Numbered from the stretch's first letter, positions 45,711-56,760 are shown. The stretch is DNA of 64,000 nt from Tridacna crocea (GCA_943736015.1 OX031063.1:19327501-19391500), one strand, 5' to 3'. Program-made: numbers and translations. Notes: generated by a model from the sequence alone, not told the origin.

Positions 45711-47837
45711 TAATTTAAAGAGAGAAGGAGAGAGACAATGAGCACCTTAAGAGAATAATGGTTCAAAGATTCTTGAATGATAGTGTATATTAAGAATCAT
45801 TACATTAGATCTAATTCAACTCATAAAGTAATAGAGGCCACATGTACATAGGACATAAGCTAATTAGCTTCTACAGAATCATGATTTTCTGAAAAGAAGA
45901 AAAAAGAAAATATATATACATACATGTTTACCGATGTAAGTGTCCTTGGAAGTCTTTTGATACAATAAATTGAAGTATTAAGGTTTTTCATCGATACCGT
46001 TAATCACCTTGTTTCATTTGATTGAGTTATTAATCACGCAATGTTTTTCGCGCAATGAATGTGACTAATGCTGAGGTGTGAAAACGCATGTTTTATGCAA
46101 AATTAAACTTCTTTAATTATATCTGCTAGAGGTTTTTTTTTTTTACCCAAAAAGTAAAATGAAAAATCATGACAAGAAAAAACTATTTGAATATATATAC
46201 TGATATAACTGCCGTTGTATAGTTATGTAATAGAATCGTCATTTCCAAAGGAAACGTGAAATTCCGTCAATAGTTTATATATATACATGTTTACATAAAA
46301 AAGCCAATCCTAGATTAAGGTTAAAACTCAGAACAAAAAAAAAAAGGGAAAATAATTATTTAGAACTGTATCTCCTTTTGTCACGATGCTGATCACCTAC
46401 GTATAGCAGACAAGATGATGCACCACATGACGCGGACCTGATCTCGGTCTTTACCTCTCTTTCACCTTCTAGGTTATCTTTTAAAAGATTAATGACACCC
46501 AAAATTGTTTTCTGCTTGAAAGAGTCCACCGTGTTGTTGGTCTAAAGGCTACCACGTGCCGTCATAATCCTATTAAGCCACTGATTATCAACTCGTTAAT
46601 TACGTATTACGCAATCTTTGTCAATTTGACTTTGCTACTGTGAAGTCGCTTAATTGATTACGTAATCCATTGTCACATTGTGCATTACTTTCAATATTGT
46701 CTGCGCCAACTTTTATCAAAAGGTATCGATGCGTTTATATATCTTTATGTAGAAATACAAATGTGTAAAGAGATTTCAGTCATGCTTTATCATTTATATT
46801 TCATCGTAAAAAGGGTTGATATTATACAGAAAAGTTGTGAACTTCAATCCAGATTATGTCCTTCTGTCCGTCTCTCCGTTCGTCCGAAGCCATTTCTCCA
46901 CAACCCCTGGACTAAATTGGATGAATCTTCATATATGAAGGATCTTGTGCCAATGTATTTTCTCGGTTTTCCAATTTGACGCCGTGTCATGGAAAAAAGG
47001 GGGTTTCTTGTAAAAAAAAAAAAATCTAATTTCTACTAATAACAACTCCGTCAGTTTTCGTCAAAATTCCACGAATCTTCGCATTCATATTGTTTATGAA
47101 AAGTTTCAACATGTGCCTCCCCTTTTTTTAATCTATGTCAAAACAATGTTACGGGAAAAGGGTGCTTAATGTCTGATAAGTTGTTGCCCTTATTGCGCTT
47201 AGTAAATTGAACATTGGCAAATGCTGTTTGGCAGACGGGACCAAACACAAGTAGCCTGTTTCACCCCCACCCTCCTCTCCTGTGACCAACTATTTACCGA
47301 CAGACTTCACTTTCCTAAACAGAGACCTGTTCGGGGAGCACAATCCGTCTACGATGGCTCTTGTTTTACTCTTTATTATTTCCATGTACAAATAACACAA
47401 AAAGGGGAGGTGTTTTGTTAAAATGCAATAACCGTTGATTGCCTGGTACTTGAAAGAAAGCAATTTAAAACAATGTGGAAAAAAGGTAAATGCTGGTTAC
47501 CAATATTTACTCCTCTTTTGATTGAATTAGACTATTCAGACACTAACATCACAATTTGAGCAACTCTTGATACTTCCTTTTTTTTCTGACAGTAACCGAA
47601 AAATTAGCCATTGTAAAGCTAGGTGATGATTCTTTCATTAATAGAAGCTTTTTGCTTTCTTTTTAATGTAACAATTTTTACCCTTTTACCACACGAAAAA
47701 GAATTAATTTTTTGATATGTGTCTCATTGTCCAAATTATACAAATGACAAAAAAAAAATGCATATTGTGTTTCTTAATATTGTCCTGCTATTAAGATTTA
47801 TAAAAGTTCAAAGGTGCAATTCAGCTTTTCTTGAACA

Positions 47838-47983
47838 GCGGGCGAAACGACTAGGGGGGAAACAACCAGGGGGGCGAAACGACCAGTGGGGGCGAAACGA
47901 CCAGGGGGGAAACGACCTAGGGGGAAACGTCTTGGGGGCGAAACGACTAGGGGAGGAAATGGTTTTGGGGCGAAACGTCCCGG
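47838..47983 (+). repeat. CGAAACGAC minisatellite, inverted arm 2
   Basis: Units of the type gggggcgaaacgactagg, about nine copies. The order of variant units (including ggaggaaatggttttgggg) mirrors the arm at 45561-45710, so the two arrays are inverted copies and not independent. Confidence 0.85.
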
Positions 47984-48426
47984 AACCATATAAGACAGTC
48001 GAATTTTCGAAGAATATGACATGCGCAAACAATGGATTCTTCCAGCACCCGCCAATATAATTTCCGTTATTTATAATTTTTCTCCCACTCCGCCATCCTC
48101 TCCCTGCCAAAAAAAAAGTGGATACATGACCATGTAAACTTTCAAATAACTTAACACCGGGCGGCTTTCAGGGCTATCAATCCTCTGATCTTTCGTGGCA
48201 TGTGTGGGATCCTTTTTGCTAATTTATATCTATTGTCTTTCTGTAGTGTGTCAGTCTATATCTATTTAACTTTTTTTTCCTTCTACAAAAACATGCAATT
48301 TTAACTGTCGAATAGGGCTCATAAATCTGTTTTATATCATAATAAAGTATTTTCAATGTATAAATTAATACTGATTTAAAATTTGTTTTTGATAAGCAGA
48401 CGTCTAAAATCACCACTTCCTGTGAC

Positions 48427-48435
48427 CCGGAAGTG
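48427..48435 (+). promoter_or_regulatory. ETS-type site upstream of LRBA/neurobeachin-like ATG
   Basis: CCGGAAGTG, 127 bases before the ATG at 48562, preceded by TGTGAC. It is the same word as in the septin promoter. A regulatory role is inferred from position only. Confidence 0.4.
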
Positions 48436-48561
48436 GTATCGGCTTTTGCAGCCTGATACTGTGCTTTAGAACACTATTTTCCATATTTTTAGTGTTTGTC
48501 TTCATTTACGTTGCAAAGTTGTTTATGAAGTGTTTGGATTAAAACAGAAGTCTATCAAGAA

Positions 48562-48720
48562 ATGTCGGCTTCAGAAGAGAACGCCGAATCAGTTGTCAAA
48601 ACGGTGGAGGAGATACTGAAATCTGAAGGAAATGACGAGTTGAAATTTGGATTACTGATAGGTTTAATCAAGGTGAACCAAGCCTCCAACAAGGATGTTG
48701 TCAACACCATTTTACACCTG
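48562..48720 (+). CDS. First coding exon of an LRBA/neurobeachin-like BEACH protein (5' partial gene)
   Basis: Fifty-three codons from ATG to a strong GTAAGG donor, phase 0. After a short acidic start (ASEENAESVV), the segment ELKFGLLIGLIKVNQASNKD and VVNTILHL resembles the N-terminal (M/L)KFxxLxGLxxVxxxSNxD(I/V)V segment of neurobeachin and LRBA. In those proteins it is followed by LVGGEFDLEMNF in the next exon. That next exon is not visible up to 64000, so intron 1 would exceed 15 kb. Family knowledge: these are very large scaffold proteins of vesicle trafficking with PH-BEACH-WD40 C-termini. The match is short, so the assignment is moderate. Invertebrates often have one gene for both vertebrate paralogues, so no symbol is given. 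Confidence 0.55.
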
Positions 48721-49071
48721 GTAAGGTATTTTTATGAAATAATGGTGAAATTTGGGAGAGCAGCTATTTATTTTTCACCCGTTAGAATTATTGTATGGTA
48801 AACCGACCTATATTCAGGCGAATTAACTTGCTAAATCAATAGTATTGATCTGTAACATACCTGAGAATAGAACTTACCTGTAGGAGAAATATTTCGATTT
48901 TAGCAATGCCTTGCATCGAAACTATGACATGTATACCTGTTATTGACTGTTCATTTGTGATGCAAAGCATGTGCATGCAGAAGATGGACCTTTTTGAACC
49001 ATGTCATGATTTTGGACACACCCTTTTTTCAAATTTAGAAAAAAACAAGAACGATACCCCTTTAACCCTTT

Positions 49072-49290
49072 ACTTCATAGATACTCATTTCTATGCATTG
49101 CTTGTAGGAGCCTTTGGAAAACATTGTGGCAAAAGGTGAAATTGCTCGTGACGAGCAATTTCACCTTTTGCCAAAATGTTTTCTACACTATCGAAAGGTG
49201 TCTTATACACATAAGAAACGGCTTCATCCTTGCTGTTATTTAGGGTCAATTAGTGATACCATAGAAACGCCTTATGGGGTAAAGGGTTAA
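49072..49290 (+). repeat. Family B MITE
   Basis: TTAACCCTTTACTTCATAG to GGGGTAAAGGGTTAA. The hairpin ggtgaaattgctcgtgacga is followed by gcaatttcacc; it is the best preserved B core here. Confidence 0.92.
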
Positions 49291-49494
49291 GTCTTTGGCT
49301 GCTAAGGGCAACTTGCTAACCTTTTGCGAACAGTGCAGATCACAATCAGACTGCACAATGTCTGGTACGGAGATATCATTTCCCGAAATATAAATTTGAA
49401 ACAGCAATAATTATTTGGGTTATTAATATAAAATTGAAAATTTTAGTTATTTACCAGGATAAGGGTTAATGGAGTGTTTGTTTCCTCTGTTTAA

Positions 49495-49720
49495 CACTTT
49501 ACCAGATTACACATTTTTAGATTAGTTGAAGATCATTACATATGCAAATTTCAAACAGGACTTAAAAATTAGAATTTGTTTGGAGAAGGGAGGACAAAAT
49601 TTCTGCAATTCAGAATGTTCTCCTTTTCACACAATGTTTTCTAACATCGTCCAAATATAAATTTCAGGTTTTGAGTTACTTTTATTATGTCATCTGCAGG
49701 TGCCCTCAGTTTCAACTAGT
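49495..49720 (-). repeat. Old family A-related copy
   Basis: It starts ttaacactttaccagatta. The hairpin is lost, but the right part (ttctaacatcg...catctgcaggtgc) follows the long-arm pattern. Confidence 0.5.
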
Positions 49721-49721
49721 C

Positions 49722-49939
49722 TTAACCCTTATCCTGCTGAATAACTAAATTGAAATTTTCAATTCGAGAGTAAAAACACAAATATTGTGGTTTTAAAGTT
49801 TTGTTTTGGAGAATACTGTAATTTTCTCCTTATCAGACAGAGTAGATCCATGATCAGAGTGCACATTCTGTGCAGTCTGATCATGATCTACACTGTCCGC
49901 AAAAGGTCAGCAGGTCACGCTTAGCAGGCTGAGGGTTAA
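49722..49939. repeat. Family E MITE with TTAA ends
   Basis: TTAACCCTTATCCTGCTGAA at the left, CAGCAGG...GCAGGCTGAGGGTTAA at the right. A central gatcagagtgcacattctgt / cagtctgatcatgatc palindrome is present. Related fragments lie at about 16430-16470 and 49330-49375. It shares the TTAACCC terminus with families A and B but no internal sequence. Confidence 0.7.
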
Positions 49940-50281
49940 CTTTAATTGATAAAAGTAAAAAAAAGTGCAAGAAGATGTTCAAAGTACTGAGATAAGTGCA
50001 TTTAGGCCTATGCACTATCATTCAGTTGTTGAGCATATTTCATTGTTTGTTGTGCATTTGCACCATCTTAATTTAACCACGTTAAAGCAAGTTTTTTTTT
50101 GTCACAATCTTTGTGAAACTTGGTGAGAATGTCTATGTTTACAATATGTTGCTTGGTCACTTATTTTTGTGCCTTTTTGTGATACTGTAGACAGGAAAAG
50201 ATACCAAAAAAAAAAGCACGGAGTGATGGGACTATTGCCTATTAATACGAAGAGTACCCTAAATCTTTAGAAGATGAATGA

Positions 50282-50474
50282 TAAACTTGCCTATATTGAA
50301 AGCGACAAAAAATCAGAACTTAGCTTGAACCTGAAATTTTTCTGTCAAGGGATAGAAAACTGGGGGAAAAAGAGAAAATGCTGGTCACCAGCATATTCTC
50401 TTTTTCCAGCAAGTTTTTAGAAGGCTTCTTTCTTGGGGTTATTATATGCCCTATATTGTGTGCAAAGGGTTAAA
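50282..50474 (-). repeat. Family A MITE, diverged
   Basis: Hairpin gagaaaatgctggtcaccag with its complement, right end GCAAAGGGTTAA. The left terminus is decayed. Confidence 0.7.
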
Positions 50475-50913
50475 GATATAATATTTATTTTGAAGTGGAC
50501 TTTTTTGTGTACAGTCTACTAAAAGAATACCCACAAAGAGATCACAAGGTTAGACCATAAGAACTATAAAAGTATAATTAAAGCTGCCACAGTGCTGCGC
50601 ATAGTTGCATGGAATACAGTTTGGAAGTTTGTCATTTTAGTTTTTGGCCTTGCTCTGAAATGGGGGCTTAATGTATTTGCAAAACATATCTACTCCGGTT
50701 AGTCTTCACTAACTGCACAGGCTGACCAGAGTCGAAACTTTTTGCTATAAATAAATAATTGATAAATTCTCTGTATATCAAAAGAACAGTGAACCTCATG
50801 TTGCATTTGGTTGTGACACATCAGTTTTATGGATCTATAATAATGTAAAGACTTGCTTCACATCATGCGTCAGAGAAATGCATCAAACTACCTTTTCCCA
50901 GTGCTTTGCTCAT

Positions 50914-51141
50914 TTAACTCTTTACCAAATGACAAAATTCTAGACTTATACAAATTGAAAGCATTTTTAGATGAGAAGATAAAGTTACTCAAAAATTGAT
51001 ATTTGACTTTAGAAGGGTAGAAAACATTGTGGGAAAAGGAGAAAATGCTGGTTACCAGTATTTTCTCCTTTTCCCACAATGTTTTCAGAAGGCTTCTTCC
51101 TATGGGTCGTAAAAACCAGGGATTATTTGGTAAAGGGTTAA
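50914..51141 (-). repeat. Family A MITE
   Basis: TTAACTCTTTACCAAATG to GGTAAAGGGTTAA, a full copy with a single hairpin mismatch (accagtat). Confidence 0.9.
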
Positions 51142-51314
51142 TGTTTATGAAAGAAACACATTATTTTTATGGTTCCAGTAAAGACTTACTTCATATAATG
51201 CATTAAACCCCCTTTTCCCAGTGCTTGGCTCATTTAATGTTTATAGTATCCAGGACAGGTTTAAATAGTGGTAACATATACCTGTATCAATTCTTGAAAA
51301 CGCTTTTTATTGCC

Positions 51315-51545
51315 TTACCCCTTTACCACATAATCCAGACTTTTTATGACCCTTTCAAAAAAGCCTTTTTGGAAAACATTGTGGGAAAAGGAGAAAATAC
51401 TGGTAATCAGCATTTTCTCCTTTTCCCACAATGTTTTCTACCCTTCCAAAATCAAAATTTAATTCTTTGTTCACAATTATTTTATTTTCTGCAAATGCTT
51501 TCAAATTGGACTAGTCCAAAAGTTTGTCATTTGGTAAAGAGTTAA
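51315..51545 (+). repeat. Family A MITE, left member of a fused inverted pair
   Basis: Left end cttacccctttaccacat, right end GGTAAAGAGTTAA. It shares TTAA 51542-51545. Confidence 0.88.
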
Positions 51546-51779
51546 CCTTTTCCCAAACAACAAAATATTGCACTGTACCAAAGTGAAAATGTTTGGAGAG
51601 AACAAATTACATTGTAAATGTAGGATAAAATTAATGTTGAATTTTGTCTATGAAAGGTTAGAAAACATTGTGGGAAAGGAGAAAACATTAGTTACCAGCA
51701 TTTTCTTCTTTTCCTACATTCTTTAAAAGGCTTCTTTCCAAGCACTGCTACAACCAGAGATTTTTTGGGAAAGGGTTAA
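51542..51779 (-). repeat. Family A MITE, right member of a fused inverted pair
   Basis: TTAACCTTTTCCCAAAC to GGGAAAGGGTTAA, with the same TTCCCAAA variant terminus as the copy at 30765-30994. Confidence 0.85.
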
Positions 51780-52157
51780 AAGTACACTTGCTGAAAACAT
51801 CATGAAACTCCTGATTTTTATCCAAGATTAGTGCAAATGTCAGTCACAGAAGGACAAGAACTAGGACAGACATCAGCCAGAATCTTTATTAAAAAAAATC
51901 CTAAACCGTTCATGAATACAAATTAAGCTGTTGTTAAACCATGCAGGAAGGCTGCAGTGTTGTGTGGTTAAATTCATCTGTGATTACATAAGCGGGCAAT
52001 CTTATACAGAATTTAATTATACAGCAGTGGCTAGATAATAGTCTCTCATTTAGTGTCATTATTTAGATATCAAGTTTTGTGTTTGTGAATCAAGTTTGCT
52101 CTGAAGAATAACAAAAATAGTTCTAGAATATTCAAGGTCTGATTTTGATGTTTTACA

Positions 52158-52575
52158 CAGTCTGGACCGTATTCACCAACCATTCTTTCCTTCCACTCTT
52201 AAAAATTAACCTTACTCTCGATTTACAAAGTAACACAACTTCTTATTGGCTAAACTATTTGATGTAGCCAATCAAAAGCTGTGTTACCTTTAGATATGGA
52301 AAATTCTGGAGAACTTAGACTATGAATATTGGTAGGAATGGTTGATGATTAGAGATCCGCACTGACCATTCTTGAGACTGTTCTTGGTCTTGTTCCTCAA
52401 GGTTGTCTCTATTTGAAAGTAATACAACATCTGAATGGCTAAACCATTTTTGGCTAAACCAAATGGTTTAGCCTCTCAGATGTTGTGTTACTTTCAAATT
52501 TATAAAATTCTTGAGAATAACCGGGTAAGAATTGAAGAACAGCCTAAAGAATGGTTGATGAAAAGAGATCCAGAC
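52158..52575. repeat. Two adjacent palindromic MITEs of another family (family F)
   Basis: 52158-52354 and 52360-52575 both run from a gaccgt/gatccgcactgaccattctt type end to aatggttgatga...agagatccg. Each has a strong internal palindrome (ggctaaaccatt/aatggtttagcc; ttggctaaac/gtagccaatc). A related fragment is at 41865-41995. No target duplication is clear. Confidence 0.6.
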
Positions 52576-53003
52576 CTTTATTTGTAATGTCTGCAAAAAC
52601 ACCAATTATGCTGGCTTTAACAAGCCAAAACTTGAAAGCTTGACCTAAAGATAGCTTCAAGTGATTATGCCAATAATTTCATACTACGTTAATGCAAGTT
52701 AATGATCAATGATTGTTCTACTTGGAGCCATGGAACCAATATCAGTCCCAAAAGTGCTTGAAGCATGACTATTGATCAAATAACTATAGGCTTCCTCCTA
52801 GAAGTCTTATGTAGATTAAGAAAAAAAGAAATACAGATTAAAGGTGGGTATTTAGAATTTTTACATCTCACCAAATTAAAAAATATATATATATCACTGA
52901 AATTCATATGAAAAAATAATACAACTCATCAATAATTAAGAATCATAAAATGACAAAAAATAACTTTTTTTGATGGTATTCCCTTAAAAGGCTACGTAGC
53001 CTC

Positions 53004-53232
53004 TTAACTCATTACCAAACGACAATACTTTAGGCTTGTCCAAATCGAAAGCATTTGCAGACGACCAAATAAAAGTGACTGAAAATTTGAAATTTGTTTT
53101 GCGAAGGATAGAAAACATTGGGGGAAGAGGAGAAAATGCTGGTTACCAGCATTTTCTCCTTTTCCCACCATGTTTTCTAAATGCTCCTTTCTCAGGGTCG
53201 TTAAAAGTAGGGACTGTGTGGTAAAGGGTTAA
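53004..53232 (-). repeat. Family A MITE
   Basis: TTAACTCATTACCAAACG to GGTAAAGGGTTAA, full copy, near-perfect hairpin. Confidence 0.92.
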
Positions 53233-53384
53233 GGTATTTTTAGATTTCGCGCCAAAAATCAATAAAGCATTTTGGGAATGTCAGTGACTGGCACATGACT
53301 TAAAACGCTTAAATTTCATCACATAACAAATATGTAATAATTATTTTCCATGTCTTCTTCGGATGCTATGAGTAGATATATATA

Positions 53385-53610
53385 GGGGGGTCGGTCGTAA
53401 CAATCTTAACAATCTTAACAATTTTACAGGGGGTACGGTCGTAACAATCGGTCGTAACAATCTTAACAATCTTGAGTGGGGGTACGGTCGTAACAGTCTT
53501 AACAATCTTAGCACTGTCTTAACAATCGTAGCACTGTGCACTGTTTTAACCCTGCCTCAACAATCCTTACACAGTCTTAGCAATTTGACTGCTTAAGGGT
53601 TAAATCTTAA
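53385..53610 (+). repeat. Minisatellite of aacaatctta units
   Basis: Repeated 10-11 base aacaatcttaac words are interrupted by gggggtacggtcgtaac blocks. It lies immediately before the first copy of the 53618-53897 duplication. Confidence 0.8.
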
Positions 53611-53617
53611 CAATTTT

Positions 53618-53897
53618 AAAGTTACAATAAGTTATATTTTCAGTTGTCGAACGGGATGAAGTTTGTATATTTGGGTAGTGAAAGTGTTAAAGTATGGCGC
53701 AATTTTTTTTATCACCTGCCTTGGGTCGACGAAACAAAGCCATATAACTGCAAATACCTGGCAGAATCAGTTTTTTTGGTTCCAATTGTATTACGTTATG
53801 GAATGAAAAGATTGAAAAATGATTTAAAACGAATTTTGATATTGTTTATTGAGCATGTCAACCCTTTCAATGCAGACGCGTCTCACCTGTAATCTAA
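53618..53897 (+). repeat. Direct duplication, copy 1, with a 78-codon open frame
   Basis: Nearly identical to 54880-55150 (offset 1262). From ATG at 53656 the frame runs 78 codons (MKFVYLGSESVKVWRNFFYH...) to TAA at 53890. TTATATTTTCAG just before it could act as a splice acceptor. I do not recognise the peptide, and without a third homologue it may not be coding. Confidence 0.7.
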
Positions 53898-53989
53898 TTT
53901 TATTCTATTTGTTTTCCTCGTTCAAATCGAATTAAAATTGTCGACTGCTACCTGCTCCGATTTGGTTGGGTCTGATTTTTTCTGTTTGG

Positions 53990-56760
53990 CAAAGTGTTAA
54001 AATGTAGTGATTGCCCTTTGCTTCTTCTATGAAAAAAGAGCCTTTTTTATAGGGGGAACCTCGGTACTGTAATTTCTGATAACATTGTGGGAAAAGGAGA
54101 ATTTATTTAAGACAAGCAATCTTTCTTTTCAAGATTAAGTTGACGTTGTCGTCTGCTAGCTCAATTGCTGATCTTATATAATATTCTCACGTTTGAACAA
54201 ACAGCAACGAGGAAGATTTATCTGCAATAACTAACAGTCTAATCTCACTCTTCACTATCTATTTTCTTTTAAAAACTAATAGAGGTTAAGAATTGAATAA
54301 TTATGCGGCGGTACAATGCTAAATAGGAAGTCATTACGCTCTTTGTTGGAGCAGTCTAATCTCACTCTAATTTTTTTTTAGCCTTTTTTTTTTAAAAGGA
54401 CCTCGGTACTGTAATTTCTGAGAACATTGTGGAAAAAGGAGAAATTGTTTAAGACAAGCATTTTTTTTCCAGATCCCACAATATATTTTTCTTTTCCAGA
54501 TTAAGTTGACGTTGTCGTCTGCTAGCTCTTTGAACCGTTTGTAAAACGGTTAACCTGTCAATTGCTGATCCCATATAATATTCTCACGTTTTAACAAACA
54601 GCAACGAGAAAGATTTATTTGCAATAAGGAGCAGTCTAATCTCACTCTTCACTATCTGTTTTCTTTTAAAAACTAATAGAGGTTAAGAATTGAATAATTA
54701 TGCGGCGGTACGATGCTTAATACGAAGTTAATACATTGGCTCTTTCAGCGCTAGAGACGAAAACGGTTAAATTTGGCAATGGCGTACACCAAGATCAGAC
54801 AGCACAGAAAATGAAATCTGATCTCTGATCTGTGCCGCCCTTTTATTTTTAAGTCAAACCCCTGGGTTAAAAATTTTCTAAAGTTACAATAAGTTATATT
54901 TTCAGTTGTCGAACGGGATGAAGTTTGTATATTTGGGTAGTGAAAGTGTTAAAGTATGGCGCAATTTTTTTTATCACCTGCCTTGGGTCGACGAAACAAA
55001 GAAATATAACTGCAAATACCTGGCAGAATCAGTTTTTTTGGTTCTAGTTGTATTACGTTGTGGAATGAAAAGATTGAAAAATGAATTTTGATATTCTTCA
55101 TTCAGCATGTCATCCCTGTCGATGCAGACGCGTCTCACCTGTAATCTAATGACCTTGCGAATGCGCGCTCTTCCGTTGGAATCGATACGAATAAATTATG
55201 CTATCGTTACAGTACATTTTACCATTTAGTCCTGCTTTAAAAGCAACTTCGATCATCTTTATAGTCGATGACACTCCTAATCAAGTTTCTTCGTTCAAAC
55301 ACACAAGTTCTCACTCTATATCTTCAAGCCGTTCTTGAAACGCATTCTCTCAGTAAGTATATATTCGTACATGATTTATGAATATGGGGTTAGTGTTGAA
55401 AAGTACAGTTCGATGAGGGTAGGGGTGTAAATTGTAAAGCAGACAATACTCGAATGCGTGTTCAGTGAACCAATTACTGGTTAATAATATTTGCTCCTTA
55501 TCACTTCTTAAATCATTTGAAGTAGAAATCTTCGGTAATTATTACGGCAAAAGTAGAATTTTTTTTTTTATCACGAACAGTTTCTTCTTATAAAACAATA
55601 TTTGCCATACTTTTTTTCCCTCAGCTGAGTTCAGTTCGAAATTGTTTGCTACTGCCTAAAATTTGAAACGGTTGAATTTTCTTGTATGGTAAAGGATTAA
55701 TACTGCGCTCATCCTTTACGTCTTTCATCAAATCTGAAAGTTCCATTCGAAAAGAATGTTTATTGCGAGGATTAAAGATTATGGAAAAAAGACTTTGTAG
55801 AAAAGGGGGGAAATTCTTCATAAAGAAACAAAAGACAATCGTTCTTACTCGAACATTGACGTTTTATATGTCTGAAGTAGACATGTTCGGAAATCATCAT
55901 GGGAAAAGGAGAAATTGTTTAAGAGAATCAATTTCTTCCTGGCCCAACAATATTTCTTTTTCCAAATTAACTTGAAATTGTCGTCGGCTAGCTCTTTGAA
56001 CTTGGGAAGAGTTTGACATTTACCGTTTGTAAAACGGTTAACCTGTCGATTGCTGATCTCACAATATTCTACGTTTTGACATACAGCAACGAGAAAGATT
56101 AATCTTCACTAAGGAGCAGTCTAATCTTACTCGACACCATCTGTCTTCTTTAAGAAAGTTTTTTTTTCAATGCAATTTTTTCAATATGCGCCTCTCCAAT
56201 GGTTAATTCAACGTCATTGCGCTCTTTGTAAAACGATTAACCTGTCCATTGCTGATCTCAGACAATTTTAACAAACAGCAACGAGAAAGATTAATCTTCA
56301 CTAAGCAGCAGTCTAATCTTACTCGACGCCATCTGTCTTCTTTTAAAAATTTTTATTTTTAATGCAATTTTCCAATATGCGCCGCTCCAATGGTTACAAA
56401 GTCATTGCGCTCTTTGTGTACTTTGCTTCTTCTATGACAACTAGCCTTTTTTATGGGGGAGCTCGGTATTGTAATTTCTGAGAACATTGTGGGAATAGGA
56501 GAAATTGTTTAAAAAAAAGTATTTTTTTCCAGACCCCACAATATATTTTTCTTTTCCAGATTAAGTTGAAGTTGTCGTCTGTTAGCCTGTCGATTGCTGA
56601 TCTCATAATATTCTACGTTTTGACAAACAGCAACGAGAAAGATTAATCTTCACTAAGGAGCAGTTTAATCTTACTCGACGCCATCTGTCTTCTTTTAGAA
56701 AGTTTTTTTTTTTTTCAATGCAATTTTCCAATATGCGCCGCTCCAATGGTTAATACAAAG
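53990..56760. repeat. Repeat block family C, five partial units
   Basis: Units near 54030-54350, 54395-54740, 55880-56180, 56190-56420 and 56440-56770 share three modules: a half hairpin aacattgtgggaaaaggaga; a ttaagttgacgttgtcgtct module; and a cagcaacgagaaagatt...gcagtctaatct module followed by atatgcgccgctccaatggtt. The first module is related to family A, so these are probably a diverged, partly tandem relative. Confidence 0.6.
54880..55150 (+). repeat. Direct duplication, copy 2, frame shortened by an indel
   Basis: The same sequence as copy 1, with few substitutions up to gattgaaaaatga. There a loss of about ten bases brings in a stop, leaving 57 codons (54918-55091). Confidence 0.7.

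Larger units (their letters stand above)
43881..48426. other. Divergent intergenic region between septin and LRBA/neurobeachin-like gene
   Basis: No exon with conserved protein content was found. It holds one decayed family A copy (44160-44330), two GGGGCGAAACG minisatellites in opposite orientation (45561-45710, 47838-47983), a GTCC-bearing dispersed element remnant (46850-46980) and a family A fragment (47450-47560). The rest is unassigned AT-rich sequence. Confidence 0.5.

Noticed and set aside
47719-48110. Open frames over the GGGGCGAAACG minisatellite on both strands (Gly/Arg- or Pro/Arg-rich peptides)
   Set aside because: Open only because of the repeat periodicity; three overlapping frames on both strands are equally open.
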